A DNA stretch of 47,872 nucleotides from CAZWCX01 sp964632945. Lineage in GTDB: Bacteria > Planctomycetota > MHYJ01 > WSZJ01 > CAZWCX01. The stretch covers positions 1 through 47,872 of the forward strand of contig CAZWCX010000049.1 in NCBI GenBank assembly GCA_964632945.1, read 5' to 3'. Positions 26,635-35,735 of the stretch are shown one piece after another. The notes beneath the pieces were generated by a model. That model saw nothing but the letters and a program-made list of their open reading frames with translations. It had not been told where the DNA came from and made no database searches. The first letter of the stretch is position 1, and every line of letters begins with the position of its first letter. Position numbers and translations under genes: made by a program.

Positions 26635-27136
26635 GTTGCTGATCGGACTCTATTCGTCCGAGGACGCGCTGCTCGGGGCGACCCGGGAGGCGCGGGAGAA
26701 GGGATACGCGATCCATGACGCGTACACGCCCTACGCGGTCCATGGCCTCGACCAGGCGATGGGGCTTCGACCGACGCGCCTGGGCTGGGTGTGCTTCGGC
26801 CTGGGGTCCGCCGGTTTGACGCTGGCTCTGTTTTTCCAGAGCTGGACGTTCGTCTCCGACTGGCCCCTCAACGTGGGCGGCAAGGACCCCTGGGCGTTGC
26901 CGGCGCTGCTGCCGGTGACGTTCGAAGTCACGGTTCTGTTCGCCGCGATCGGCACGGTGCTGGCGCTGTTCCTCCGGACCGGACTGCTCCCGGGCAAGCG
27001 GCCGAAGGTCTCCGTTCCCGAGACGTCGGACGATCGTTTCGCCCTGGCGCTGGTGGTTCCGGAGTCGGCGGGCGACCCGGTGCGCGCGCACCTGGCCGCC
27101 CATCATCCGGTGGAAATCCGCGAGATCGAGGCTTGA
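26624..27136 (+). CDS. actD: Alternative complex III subunit ActD
   Basis: The 170-aa protein begins with a soluble ferredoxin-fold-like segment (LLIGLYSSEDALLGATREAREKGY...DAYTPYAVHGLDQAMG). Two membrane helices follow (about 60-80 and 95-120), then a short soluble C-terminus. This is the usual ActD layout: a membrane-anchor subunit lacking cofactors. The start lies inside the end of actC, implying translational coupling, and actE starts 4 nt downstream. Confidence 0.9.
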   Translation: MGTKLLIGLYSSEDALLGATREAREKGYAIHDAYTPYAVHGLDQAMGLRPTRLGWVCFGLGSAGLTLALFFQSWTFVSDWPLNVGGKDPWALPALLPVTFEVTVLFAAIGTVLALFLRTGLLPGKRPKVSVPETSDDRFALALVVPESAGDPVRAHLAAHHPVEIREIEA

Positions 27137-27140
27137 TGCG

Positions 27141-29513
27141 ATGAAGAGGTTCGCCTGGGTCACCATCCTCTCGCTGGCGGCGCTTTCCGCGGCCGTTGCG
27201 GCGACACGGCGCGACTTCACCCGCCCGAACCTGCGCGTGTTCGTCGAGATGTCGGACTCCGCGGCATACCGCTCGCACAGCGAGAATCCGGTCCTGCGCG
27301 GAGGACAGACCCTGCAGCCCCCGCCCGCGGGAACGGTCCCGCGCGGATATCGCGCCTATCGGTACGAGGCCTCGGAGGACGACCGCAAGCGCGCCGGCCG
27401 GGAGCTGAAGAACCCGCTAGCGACCACTCTCGGGGCCCTGACGGAGGGGCACCGGTTGTACGACAACAACTGCCTGCACTGCCACGGCCGGAGCGGTCGG
27501 GGGGACGGTGCGGTGGCGAAGCGTGTGCCGACGTTCTCGATGCCGATTTCCGGGCTGGCCACCGGCAAGCTGCCGGACGGCGAGATCTTCCATATCATCA
27601 CCCACGGGCGGAACAACATGCCGCCGCACGGCTCGCAGATTCGCCCCGACGACCGCTGGAAAATCGTCCTTTACCTGCGGGAGCTGCAACGCGAGGAGGC
27701 GGCTCGCCTCCAGCGGCTCGGGCTCGTCTACGAAGACCAGGAAGACCCGCGCCCCTACTCGCTCGTCTCGACCGACTACGGGCGTGAGTTGTTCCAGTCG
27801 AATTGCGCCTCGTGCCACGGGGCCGAAGGACGCAACCCCACGCGCGGCGTCCCGACGCTGAATCATCCGCGCGTCCTCGGCGTGGCCGACGACGGATTCT
27901 ACCTCAACATCATCAGCCACGGGCGCAAGGGCACCGCGATGGCCGCGTACGGTGAGATTCTCACCCCCACGCAGCTGCAAAGCGTCGTCCGTTACATCCG
28001 GTCGTGGCAGCCTGCGGAACCGGATCGCAGCCGGATCGACACCCGGCTTGGAGATCCGGTCGTTGGACGCGCGGTCTACCACGGCAACTGCGCCGCCTGC
28101 CACGGCCCCGCCGGGGAGGGCGGCATCGGCAATTCGCTCAATCGGCCGTCGTTCCTCGCCGTGGCTTCGGACACCTTCCTGCGCGACACGATCACCCTGG
28201 GCCGCAAACACACGGCGATGCCGGCCGCGACCACCCTGCGGGAGGGGGACATCAGCGACCTGATTGCGTACATCCGGACGTGGAGCCCGAAGAAGCACGA
28301 TTATGCCGCGGTGGCCAAGATCCTCCCCGACGCTTCCGCGGCGATGGGCAAGAAGCTCTACGCGGCGCGCTGCGCCTCGTGCCACGATCGCGACGGGGCC
28401 GGCGGCATCGGCCCGCGTCTGAATTCCAACGACTTCCTGCGGCTCGCGGACGACGAGTTCCTCTATCGCGCGATCGTCGAGGGCCGACCGAACACGGCGA
28501 TGCCGGCGTGGCACTTCCTCGAGGCGCGGGACGTCGCGGACCTCATCGCCCATCTTCGTTCGTGGCAGAAGGTCCCGCCCGCGCGCCTCTCCAAGGCGCC
28601 GCGCAAGGGCGACCGTCCGGAGTTCGGCGAGATCCTCTACAACAAGACCTGCGTGCAGTGCCACGGCCCGGCCGGACGCGGAGGCGTCGGACCGCAGTTG
28701 GCGAACGCGGTTCTGCTCGACTCCGCGAGCGACGAGTTCCTGTTCCACTCGATCGCGTACGGGCGGCCCGGCACCGCCATGCGGGGATTCCTGAAGGACG
28801 GGTCCGCCGGCTCGCTCATGCCGCTCAGCGCGAACGACATCGACAACATCATCGGCTACCTGCGCGAGCTCCAGGCGCATCCCAGCGTGGAGGCTCCGAT
28901 GCGTCCCCACGATGCCACGTCGATCACCCGGGGGAAGGAGATCTTCGACCGGACCGCCGCCTGCGCCAAGTGCCACGGAGAAGAAGGCGAGGGCGCCCTC
29001 GGACCCGCCATCACCAATCCGGACTTCCTGCGCGTGGCCTCCGACGGCTACCTGATCGGCACCATCATTCTGGGCCGCGAACGCACCGAAATGCCCTCGT
29101 TCTACCGCAGCGGCGCGATCGCGCTGTCCCAGGGGGAGGTCGAGGACGTGGTGGCGTACATCCGCAGCTTCGAGCACAAGCCGTCCGTGAAGCGGCGTGA
29201 GGTGGAACGCTCGGACAGCAGCATCGCCGAAGGAAGAGACCTCTTCCTGGCCCACTGCGCATCGTGCCACGGAAGCGAGGGGCACGGGCCCGCGAACAAC
29301 AAGATCGTGAACGGCTATGCCCCCTCGATCAACAACCCGCAATTCCTGGCCGCGGCGGACGACGGATTCCTGCTCGCGACCATCGCCCTCGGTCGTCCGG
29401 GCACGCCGATGCGGTCGTTCGCGCGCGGCTCGGGAGGAATCTCCGATCTGAGCGCCGACGAGATCAAGAAGATCGTCGCCTACATCCGGTCCTGGGAGCA
29501 TCAGGAGGAATAG
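27141..29513 (+). CDS. actE: Alternative complex III subunit ActE expanded to seven tandem monoheme cytochrome c domains
   Basis: The N-terminus (signal peptide, then SHSENPVLRGGQTLQPPPAGTVPRG) is ActE-like. ActE is normally a small monoheme cytochrome c. This 790-aa protein holds seven CxxCH sites at residues 111, 222, 317, 411, 504, 608 and 706. Each is followed 60-80 residues later by a Met-containing motif such as MP, and domains recur about every 95-110 residues. The repeats share phrases such as ACHGPAGEGGIG, LRxASDxFL and GRxxTAMP. It would sit in the periplasm as an electron wire or capacitor between ACIII and its acceptors. It lies 4 nt after actD and 2 nt before actF. Confidence 0.9.
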   Translation: MKRFAWVTILSLAALSAAVAATRRDFTRPNLRVFVEMSDSAAYRSHSENPVLRGGQTLQPPPAGTVPRGYRAYRYEASEDDRKRAGRELKNPLATTLGALTEGHRLYDNNCLHCHGRSGRGDGAVAKRVPTFSMPISGLATGKLPDGEIFHIITHGRNNMPPHGSQIRPDDRWKIVLYLRELQREEAARLQRLGLVYEDQEDPRPYSLVSTDYGRELFQSNCASCHGAEGRNPTRGVPTLNHPRVLGVADDGFYLNIISHGRKGTAMAAYGEILTPTQLQSVVRYIRSWQPAEPDRSRIDTRLGDPVVGRAVYHGNCAACHGPAGEGGIGNSLNRPSFLAVASDTFLRDTITLGRKHTAMPAATTLREGDISDLIAYIRTWSPKKHDYAAVAKILPDASAAMGKKLYAARCASCHDRDGAGGIGPRLNSNDFLRLADDEFLYRAIVEGRPNTAMPAWHFLEARDVADLIAHLRSWQKVPPARLSKAPRKGDRPEFGEILYNKTCVQCHGPAGRGGVGPQLANAVLLDSASDEFLFHSIAYGRPGTAMRGFLKDGSAGSLMPLSANDIDNIIGYLRELQAHPSVEAPMRPHDATSITRGKEIFDRTAACAKCHGEEGEGALGPAITNPDFLRVASDGYLIGTIILGRERTEMPSFYRSGAIALSQGEVEDVVAYIRSFEHKPSVKRREVERSDSSIAEGRDLFLAHCASCHGSEGHGPANNKIVNGYAPSINNPQFLAAADDGFLLATIALGRPGTPMRSFARGSGGISDLSADEIKKIVAYIRSWEHQEE

Positions 29514-29515
29514 AC

Positions 29516-30691
29516 GTGAACGCGTCCACCCAACCCCTGCTCCGACCCTGGCAAACCGCCGTTCTGGGGGCGGCCGTCCTGGTCGGCATCGGCGCCTTCG
29601 CGTACGGCGTCGGCGCGTCCCCGGAACGCGGCTGGCGCAGTCTCCTGGTCAGCAATTTCTACTTCCTGTCGGTCGCCTTGACCGCCCTCGTCTTCGTGGT
29701 CATGCACCAGCTCGCGAGCGCGGGGTGGCACGTCGTGTTCCGCCGCGTGCCGGAGGCCATGACCGGATACCTGCCCGCGGGGGCCGTGCTGATGCTCGCC
29801 ACGCTGCTGGGCGTGCACTCGCTCTATCACTGGACCCACGTGGACCCGGGCGACACGGTCCTTCAGGCGAAGACACCCTGGCTGAACGTGGCCTTCTTCG
29901 CCGCCCGGACCGTCGCGTACCTCGCCCTCTGGATCTGGCTCGCGCGCCGGTTGCGCGCCCTGTGGGCGCCTCCCGCCCCCGCCGCGGAGGGAACTCCCGT
30001 CGCCCCGGCGCAAGCGCCCGGCCTCCGGCTGCCGGGTATCTTCGCCGTAGTCTTCGCCCTCACGTTCTCCCTCGCCTCCATCGACTGGATCATGTCCCTG
30101 GAGCCGCACTGGTACAGCACCCTCTTCCCCTGGTACGTCTTCTCGAGCGCCCTCGTCGGCGGCGTCACCTGGATCGTCATCCTGGTCGTCTGGCTCAAAT
30201 GGTCGGGACGGCTTCCGGAGGTCGGGGAGGCGCACCTTCACGACCTCGGCAAGTACGTCTTCGCCTTCAGCCTCTTCTGGGCCTACCTCTGGCTCTCCCA
30301 GTTCCTTCTCATCTGGTATGCGAACATCCCGGAAGAAAGCGCGTACTACGCACTTCGCTCCCATGGCGGTTGGTGGACTCTTTTTCTGATCAACATCGGC
30401 GTGAACACCGCACTGCCGCTGCTCGCCCTGCTCCCCGCGGCGATGAAGCGGCACAGCGTCGTCCTGTTCTGCGCCAGCATCGTGCTGGCGCTGGGCCACT
30501 GGCTCGACATGTATCTCCTGATCATGCCGTCCGGCATGCCGGAGGGTCCGCTGTTCGGGCTGACCGAAGTGGGCGTCTTCCTCGGCGTGGCCGCCATCTT
30601 CCTGCTCTCCTTCGAACGCGTCCTCCGCCGGGCACCGATCGTTCCGCGCCACGATCCGTACCTGGTCGAGAGCCTCCACCACCACGCCTGA
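29516..30691 (+). CDS. actF: Alternative complex III subunit ActF (membrane protein)
   Basis: The 391-aa protein has about ten transmembrane helices and belongs to the ActF family, paralogous to ActC/NrfD. Characteristic regions are SLASIDWIMSLEPHWYSTLF with the following WYVF, and HDLGKYVFAFSLFWAYLWLSQF. The start is GTG, 7 nt after AGGAGG, inside the last codons of actE's spacer; an upstream in-frame start would run through actE. It is the last gene of the napA-actF run and is followed by a strong hairpin. Confidence 0.91.
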   Translation: MNASTQPLLRPWQTAVLGAAVLVGIGAFAYGVGASPERGWRSLLVSNFYFLSVALTALVFVVMHQLASAGWHVVFRRVPEAMTGYLPAGAVLMLATLLGVHSLYHWTHVDPGDTVLQAKTPWLNVAFFAARTVAYLALWIWLARRLRALWAPPAPAAEGTPVAPAQAPGLRLPGIFAVVFALTFSLASIDWIMSLEPHWYSTLFPWYVFSSALVGGVTWIVILVVWLKWSGRLPEVGEAHLHDLGKYVFAFSLFWAYLWLSQFLLIWYANIPEESAYYALRSHGGWWTLFLINIGVNTALPLLALLPAAMKRHSVVLFCASIVLALGHWLDMYLLIMPSGMPEGPLFGLTEVGVFLGVAAIFLLSFERVLRRAPIVPRHDPYLVESLHHHA

Positions 30692-30701
30692 GCGACGGGC
30701 G

Positions 30702-30726
30702 CGCGCGCCGGTCCCGCCGGCGCGCG
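30702..30726 (+). terminator. Hairpin after actF
   Basis: CGCGCGCCGG (30702-30711) and CCGGCGCGCG (30717-30726) form a perfect 10-bp GC stem with a 5-nt loop, 10 nt after the actF stop. There is no T-run, so it may act with Rho or as a 3' mRNA-stabilising structure. Confidence 0.6.
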
Positions 30727-31083
30727 AGGGTCACCGCGATGCACCGGTTCCAGCCGACCGTAGGCTCCCGCGAACCGGTCGAGCCCCGTGTCTCACGCCG
30801 TCCGACCATCCTGGAATCGCCCTCGGCCGGCCCGGAGAGGCCGTCCGGGGGGAAATTCACACCGGACCGTGCGCGCTTTTCCTGCGAATCGGCACCGGCG
30901 AAGAGCCCCCGACGGTAGTTAACGTGATTTATCTAGGAGTGCACGCGCGGGCCTCGGACAAGGGCTTGCGGGCCAACGGCTTGCCGTTCGACGGGCGGCC
31001 TTCCGCGGGCGTGGTCCGCGTTTTGCTAACACCGTGCATCCGGGTGGGCGCAGTCCGTGTGAGTTCCGACCAGGAGATGTTCG
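30727..31083 (+). other. Intergenic region upstream of nirS
   Basis: About 360 nt without a credible gene; it probably holds the promoter of the nir cluster. A dyad AACGGC-TT-GCCGTT lies at 30975-30988. I see no convincing FNR/DNR/NnrR box (TTGAT-N4-ATCAA). A GGAG ribosome-binding site lies just before the nirS ATG. Confidence 0.5.
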
Positions 31084-32724
31084 ATGCGAAGACATGCCCT
31101 TGCGGGGCTGGGCCTCGTCACCCTGCTCGCCACCCTCGTGATCCTCCTGACCGGCGTTCCCCTCCCGGCGGAAGAAGGCGCGGGCAACGCCCCGCCTCCG
31201 CTCAAGACCGAAGAATTCAACAAGGCCAAGTTCATCTACTTCGACAAGTGCGCCGGGTGCCACGGCATCCTGCGCAAGGGCGCCACGGGACCCGAACTGG
31301 GCGCCGCCAAGATGCAGAAGCTCGGTCTCGAATACGTGCAGAACATCGTCAGCAAGGGGACTCCGCAAGGAATGCCCGGGTGGGGCGCGCAGGGGATCCT
31401 GACGCCGGAAGACATCGGGGTGATGGCCAAGTATCTCTCCCAGGAACCACCCCAGCCCGACATGCTGAATATGGAGGAGATCGTCAAGACCTGGCAGGTG
31501 ATGATTCCGGAAGAGAAGCGCCCGACCAAGCCCGAGCACACGCGCAACTGGGAGAACTTCATCGGCGTGATCCTCCGGGACGCGGGTAAGGTCGCGATCA
31601 TGGACGGGGACACGAAGGAGCTCGTCAACATCATCGATACCGGGTATGCCGTTCACATCCTGCGCTCCTCGGCCAGCGGCCGGTACTTCTACTCCATCGG
31701 TCGGGACGCCAAGGTCACGCTCATCGATCTCTGGATGTCCCCGCCCCAGGCCGTCGCTCAGGTCAAGGTCGGCAACGACGCCCGGTCGATCGAACTGTCC
31801 AAGTATCACGGACCGCTCGGCGACTTCCGGGACAAGTATGCGGTGATCGGGTGCTACTGGCCGCCGCACTTCATCATCCTCGACGGCAAGACCCTCAAGC
31901 CTCTGCGGATGGTCGGCACTTCGGGCTACTCCTACGACGACAACGAGTTCATCAAGGAGTCCCGCGTGGCGGCGATCGTGGCCTCGCATCATCAGCCGCA
32001 GTGGATGGTGTGCCTCAAGGAGGTCGGTCAGGTCTGGCTGGTCGACTACACCGATATCGATGCCCTCAAGATCACGTATGTGGCGGCGGAACGCTTCCTC
32101 CACGACGGCGGATGGGATTCCACGCAGCGCTACTTCCTGGTCGCGGCGAACATGCGCGACAAGGTGTGCGTCGTGGACGCCAAGGAAGGGAAACTCGTGG
32201 CGAAGGTGGAGGTCGGCGTGAAGCCCCATCCGGGGCGCGGAGCGAACTTCATCGATCCCGAGTTTGGACCGGTCTGGGCCACCTGCCACCTCGGGTCGCC
32301 CACGATCTCGCTGATCGGGACCGACCCGGAGAAGCACCCGGACCATGCCTGGAAAGAAGTTCGCACGCTGAACACGCTGAGCGGCGGGTCGCTCTTCATC
32401 AAGACCCACCCGAAGTCCCGGCACCTGTGGGTCGACCACACGCTCAATTCGGATCCGAAGATCGCCCAGACCGTGGTCGTGTACGACCTCAAGAACCTGG
32501 ACGCGGCGCCCAAGCAGATCCGGGTGATCGATCGCGGCCGGGTGACCCATATCGAGTATGACGCCACCGGCAAGGAAGTGTGGATCTCCGGTTGGGATGC
32601 GAAGGGCGAACTGGTGATCTATGACGACGAGACGCTGCAGGAGAAGAAACGGATCACCGGCGATTGGCTCATTACTCCGACGGGGAAGTTCAATGTCACC
32701 AATACCCGGCAGGACATCTACTAG
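31084..32724 (+). CDS. nirS: Cytochrome cd1 nitrite reductase
   Basis: This periplasmic enzyme reduces nitrite to NO. The 546-aa protein has a signal sequence (about 1-28), a heme c domain (CAGCH, residue 56, GPELGAAKMQ) and the eight-bladed d1 propeller. Both catalytic histidines of NirS are recognisable: His382 in KPHPGRGANFI and His442 in IKTHPKSRHLWVD. The C-terminus TPTGKFNVTNT matches NirS rather than NirN or NirF. Length is normal. Its 3' end overlaps the nirN-like gene by 32 nt. Downstream genes make heme d1 and reduce NO. Confidence 0.94.
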   Translation: MRRHALAGLGLVTLLATLVILLTGVPLPAEEGAGNAPPPLKTEEFNKAKFIYFDKCAGCHGILRKGATGPELGAAKMQKLGLEYVQNIVSKGTPQGMPGWGAQGILTPEDIGVMAKYLSQEPPQPDMLNMEEIVKTWQVMIPEEKRPTKPEHTRNWENFIGVILRDAGKVAIMDGDTKELVNIIDTGYAVHILRSSASGRYFYSIGRDAKVTLIDLWMSPPQAVAQVKVGNDARSIELSKYHGPLGDFRDKYAVIGCYWPPHFIILDGKTLKPLRMVGTSGYSYDDNEFIKESRVAAIVASHHQPQWMVCLKEVGQVWLVDYTDIDALKITYVAAERFLHDGGWDSTQRYFLVAANMRDKVCVVDAKEGKLVAKVEVGVKPHPGRGANFIDPEFGPVWATCHLGSPTISLIGTDPEKHPDHAWKEVRTLNTLSGGSLFIKTHPKSRHLWVDHTLNSDPKIAQTVVVYDLKNLDAAPKQIRVIDRGRVTHIEYDATGKEVWISGWDAKGELVIYDDETLQEKKRITGDWLITPTGKFNVTNTRQDIY

Positions 32725-34162
32725 TCGCCTCCTGGGCGTCTTGATCCTGGCGGCGGTCCTCGTTCACGCGGGGACCGCCTGCCCGGATCCGGCACGGATC
32801 GCGGCAGGTGCGTCGGAGTCATCGCCGACGGATGCCGCCGCGCTCTACCTCCGGAGTTGCGCGTCGTGCCACGGGGCCGACCGACTCGGGCTGCTGGCGC
32901 CGCCGCTCATGGAGCAGACGATCGCCCGGCTCAGCGACGAGCAGGTGCGGGCGACCATCCGCGACGGTATCGCCGGGACGCGTATGGCGTCCTTCCGGCT
33001 CTCCCTCACTCCCGAGGAGATCGCAAGCCTGGCGTCGTTCATCCGCGCGCCGGCCGAGGTGCGCTGGACCGACGCCGACCTCACGGCCTCCCGCCGCCTC
33101 CATGAGGCCGAGGAGGGGACGCCCCTGCCCGACGTCTCCGACATCACCGCGGTCGTCGAACGCGGCACGGGGAATGTCCTCTTCGTCGTGGATCACGAAC
33201 TGGTCGGGGAGATCTTCTTCCCGAACGTGCACGGGGGCCTCAAGTATGTGGGAGACCGACTCTTCATTCCGGCGCGCACGGGTTTCATCGCCCGGTGCGA
33301 CTTGCCCACCCTGCGCCCGGAGGTGACCGTGCGCGTCGGAATCTACCTTCGCAACATGGAGGTCTCCGACCAGGGAATCCTGGCCGTCACCTCCCTGCCC
33401 CCGGCCCTCGTCTTCCTCGACCATGACCTGAATCTGAAGAAGTCCGTTCCCCTGGAAGAGGTCCCCTCCACGGTCGTACGCCTCGACCGGACGCGCTTCC
33501 TCGTTACGTTCCTCGAGGCTCCGCGCATGCTCGTGGTGGAGGGTGAGGAGATCGTAAGGGAGATCCCGCTGACCGCCCCGTACAAGCAGTGCTCGGTCGT
33601 CGCCGGGCTCGTGCTCGGGACCAACGGGTCCGAGATCTTCGCCAGCGATCTGAATCGAGAGGTGAAAGTGGAAGACGCGGCGATCCCGCACCTCGCGGCG
33701 GGCGATTTCTGGCCGGACGGCGCCGACCTGATGTGGGCGACGCCCAAGATCGGTGACCATGGCGTCACCGTGTACCGGATCGGGCGTCCCGGCGGAGATG
33801 CGGCGCCGCGCATCGAGCGCGTGGCGCAGGTCGAGGCCGAGGCGCTTCCGGTCCGGGGACACTCCAACACCTTCGTGCGCACGCACCCGGCGCTCGACTT
33901 CGTCGTGACGACCTCCGGAACCGACGTGCTCATCATCGGCAAGAAAGACCTGGCGGTGCGGAGAAAACTCACGCCCCAGAAGGGAAAGATGGCCCTCCAC
34001 ACCGAATTCTCCCGCGACGGTTCCACCCTCTTCGTCAGCGTGTGGGACGAGCGGGGGGGCATCCATATGTACTCCACGGCCGATTTCTCCCTTCGCGGCG
34101 TCATTCCCGCCTCCAAGCCGGCGGGACAGTACAACCGGTTCATGAAGTCCTGGCGGAATTGA
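32693..34162 (+). CDS. nirN: NirN-like cytochrome (dihydro-heme d1 dehydrogenase)
   Basis: The 489-aa protein has a signal peptide, a class-I heme c (CASCH, residue 56) and a d1-type propeller of the NirN/NirF group. NirN catalyses the last step of heme d1 synthesis, introducing the acrylate double bond and handing the cofactor to NirS. The His398 motif VRTHPALDF and the His436 motif ALHTEFSRDGSTLFVSVWD resemble NirN/NirF, not NirS. The start ATG at 32693, behind GGGGAAG, lies inside nirS; an earlier start would overlap more. No free-standing NirF is present, so this protein may cover that role too. Confidence 0.8.
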   Translation: MSPIPGRTSTSRLLGVLILAAVLVHAGTACPDPARIAAGASESSPTDAAALYLRSCASCHGADRLGLLAPPLMEQTIARLSDEQVRATIRDGIAGTRMASFRLSLTPEEIASLASFIRAPAEVRWTDADLTASRRLHEAEEGTPLPDVSDITAVVERGTGNVLFVVDHELVGEIFFPNVHGGLKYVGDRLFIPARTGFIARCDLPTLRPEVTVRVGIYLRNMEVSDQGILAVTSLPPALVFLDHDLNLKKSVPLEEVPSTVVRLDRTRFLVTFLEAPRMLVVEGEEIVREIPLTAPYKQCSVVAGLVLGTNGSEIFASDLNREVKVEDAAIPHLAAGDFWPDGADLMWATPKIGDHGVTVYRIGRPGGDAAPRIERVAQVEAEALPVRGHSNTFVRTHPALDFVVTTSGTDVLIIGKKDLAVRRKLTPQKGKMALHTEFSRDGSTLFVSVWDERGGIHMYSTADFSLRGVIPASKPAGQYNRFMKSWRN

Positions 34163-34166
34163 GGAG

Positions 34167-34961
34167 ATGCGCATGAGAACCCTCTTCCGGATCACGTTCC
34201 TCGCCGGCATGCTCGTGCTGGCCTCCTGCGGGAAGAGCGTCGAAGACCCCGCCGGCGGCGGGAACGAGGCCCCTCCGGCCACCGACAGCGCGACCGGAAA
34301 ACCGGATCGCTCCCCGGCAACGCTCGCCCGGGGGAAAGAAGTCTACGCGGCCCAGTGCGCCAAATGCCACGGGGATGCCGGCAAGGGGGATGGAACCGGT
34401 CGGGGGATGTCCTTCCCGCAACCCCGGGACTTCACGAAGAAACAGTTCAAGTACGTCAGTAGCGAATCCCGCCAGCCCACCGAGGACGACCTGTTCAAGA
34501 TCACGAGCAAGGGGATCCCGGGGACCCAGATGACGGAGTTCGAGAAGACCGTCTCGGAGCGGGATCGGTGGGCGGCGGTCTACCACGTGCAGGAGCTGGC
34601 CGGACTGAAGTCGCCGGTCGAGGCCATGCCGATTCCGCCGCGGCCGGCCTGGAACAACGACCAGAAGAAGGCGGGCATGAAGAAATACCTGGCCGTGTGC
34701 GCGAAGTGCCACGGCGCCCAGGGGAAGGGGGATGGGACCGGTGGCGACGGCCTGAAGGACGCGGCCGGGAATCCGAGCAAGCCGCGCAATCTGGTGGATG
34801 AACCGTTCGGAGGTGGGGACTCTCCGGACGACGTCTTCCTGCGCATCAAGGTCGGCATGGCCGGGACCCCGATGGAACCCCCGGACTCGTATCCGAAGCT
34901 GACCGATGCCGAAGTCTGGAGCCTGGTCGGCTACCTCGAGGAATTGCGCAAGCAGAAGTAG
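34167..34961 (+). CDS. Diheme cytochrome c lipoprotein
   Basis: The 264-aa protein has a lipobox (LVLASC, Cys near residue 20) and a linker rich in Pro, Gly and Ala. Two cytochrome c domains follow, each opening with the same CAKCHG...GKGDGTG motif (near residues 64 and 179). The second heme domain has MAGTPM as likely axial Met. It probably shuttles electrons in the periplasm while anchored to a membrane. Its position between nirN and the CuA/heme-copper genes suggests it donates to NirS or to the oxygen/NO reductase. It follows nirN by 4 nt. Confidence 0.85.
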   Translation: MRMRTLFRITFLAGMLVLASCGKSVEDPAGGGNEAPPATDSATGKPDRSPATLARGKEVYAAQCAKCHGDAGKGDGTGRGMSFPQPRDFTKKQFKYVSSESRQPTEDDLFKITSKGIPGTQMTEFEKTVSERDRWAAVYHVQELAGLKSPVEAMPIPPRPAWNNDQKKAGMKKYLAVCAKCHGAQGKGDGTGGDGLKDAAGNPSKPRNLVDEPFGGGDSPDDVFLRIKVGMAGTPMEPPDSYPKLTDAEVWSLVGYLEELRKQK

Positions 34962-34970
34962 GAGGCGCAG

Positions 34971-35138
34971 ATGTCCGAAGTCCCTGTCGCGCCGGAATCC
35001 CCGGCCGCTCCCCCACCGATGATCCAGATGCTCTACGACGACATGTTCCTCATGCTGCTCGTGGGTGTCGTCGTCCCGATGCTCACCTACACCGTGTGGG
35101 GGTTCATCGATCTGTTGTCCATCCCCATGAACCCGTAG
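34971..35138 (+). CDS. 55-residue single-pass membrane protein
   Basis: A small ORF with AGGAGG (34960-34965) 5 nt before its ATG and 9 nt after the diheme cytochrome stop. It translates to a Pro/Ala-rich N-terminus (MSEVPVAPESPAAPPP), then a hydrophobic helix (about residues 25-45, FLMLLVGVVVPMLTYTVWGF) and a short tail ending IPMNP. It starts 182 nt before the CuA subunit and is likely a small accessory subunit of the heme-copper reductase, by analogy with the one-helix subunits of B-type oxidases. That role is inference; no family match was made. Confidence 0.7.
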   Translation: MSEVPVAPESPAAPPPMIQMLYDDMFLMLLVGVVVPMLTYTVWGFIDLLSIPMNP

Positions 35139-35153
35139 GGAGAGCGAGGCGAG

Positions 35154-35708
35154 ATGAGTTTCGCGAAGCCGCCCGACAACTGGTGGAACGCCCGTCCCGT
35201 CGACTTGGAAGAAAAGATCTGGATGGCCATCGCCCTTCTCTGGTGCGTGGTCATGTTCGTGGTCATGGTCGTCTGGGCCGTCAAGGCCAAGCAGAATCCC
35301 CCGAGCGAGACGTACCGCTCCACGCCCAAGGAGTTCCAGAGGCGGGCGAATGAGTTCGCCGCCCGCCATCAGGCAAAGGACGGTCAGGGCAAGCCCGAAT
35401 TCATGAAAGGGGTGCCGGTGGTCGACGCCCCGGAGGGCGAGGACTCCTACCTCGTCGCCCGCGCGTGGGCCTGGGAACCGGTGCTCCGTCTGCGCAAGGG
35501 CCGCACCTACCGCGTCCGGTTGTCTTCCCTGGACTACCAGCACGGGTTCTCGCTGCAGCCCGTGAACCTCAACCTGCAGGTTCTTCCCGGATACGAATAC
35601 GTCGCCACGCTGACTCCCACGGCGGCCGGGGAGTATCTCATCGTCTGCAACGAGTACTGCGGGAAGGACCACCACAAGATGCTCGGCAAGATGCTCGTCT
35701 CCGAGTGA
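35154..35708 (+). CDS. CuA-containing subunit II of a B-type heme-copper reductase
   Basis: The 184-aa protein has one membrane helix (about residues 20-45) and a cupredoxin domain. The CuA ligand set is complete: His130 (YQHGF), then Cys165-x3-Cys169-x3-His173-x2-Met176 in CNEYCGKDHHKM. It accepts electrons from cytochrome c and passes them to the heme-copper subunit encoded 27 nt downstream. It is short for subunit II, as in B-family enzymes, which usually have one N-terminal helix. The setting in a nir cluster suggests an NO-reductase module like NorS rather than an oxygen reductase. Confidence 0.88.
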   Translation: MSFAKPPDNWWNARPVDLEEKIWMAIALLWCVVMFVVMVVWAVKAKQNPPSETYRSTPKEFQRRANEFAARHQAKDGQGKPEFMKGVPVVDAPEGEDSYLVARAWAWEPVLRLRKGRTYRVRLSSLDYQHGFSLQPVNLNLQVLPGYEYVATLTPTAAGEYLIVCNEYCGKDHHKMLGKMLVSE

Positions 35709-35735
35709 TCCCGATTGCGATGAAAGGGTGCGACC

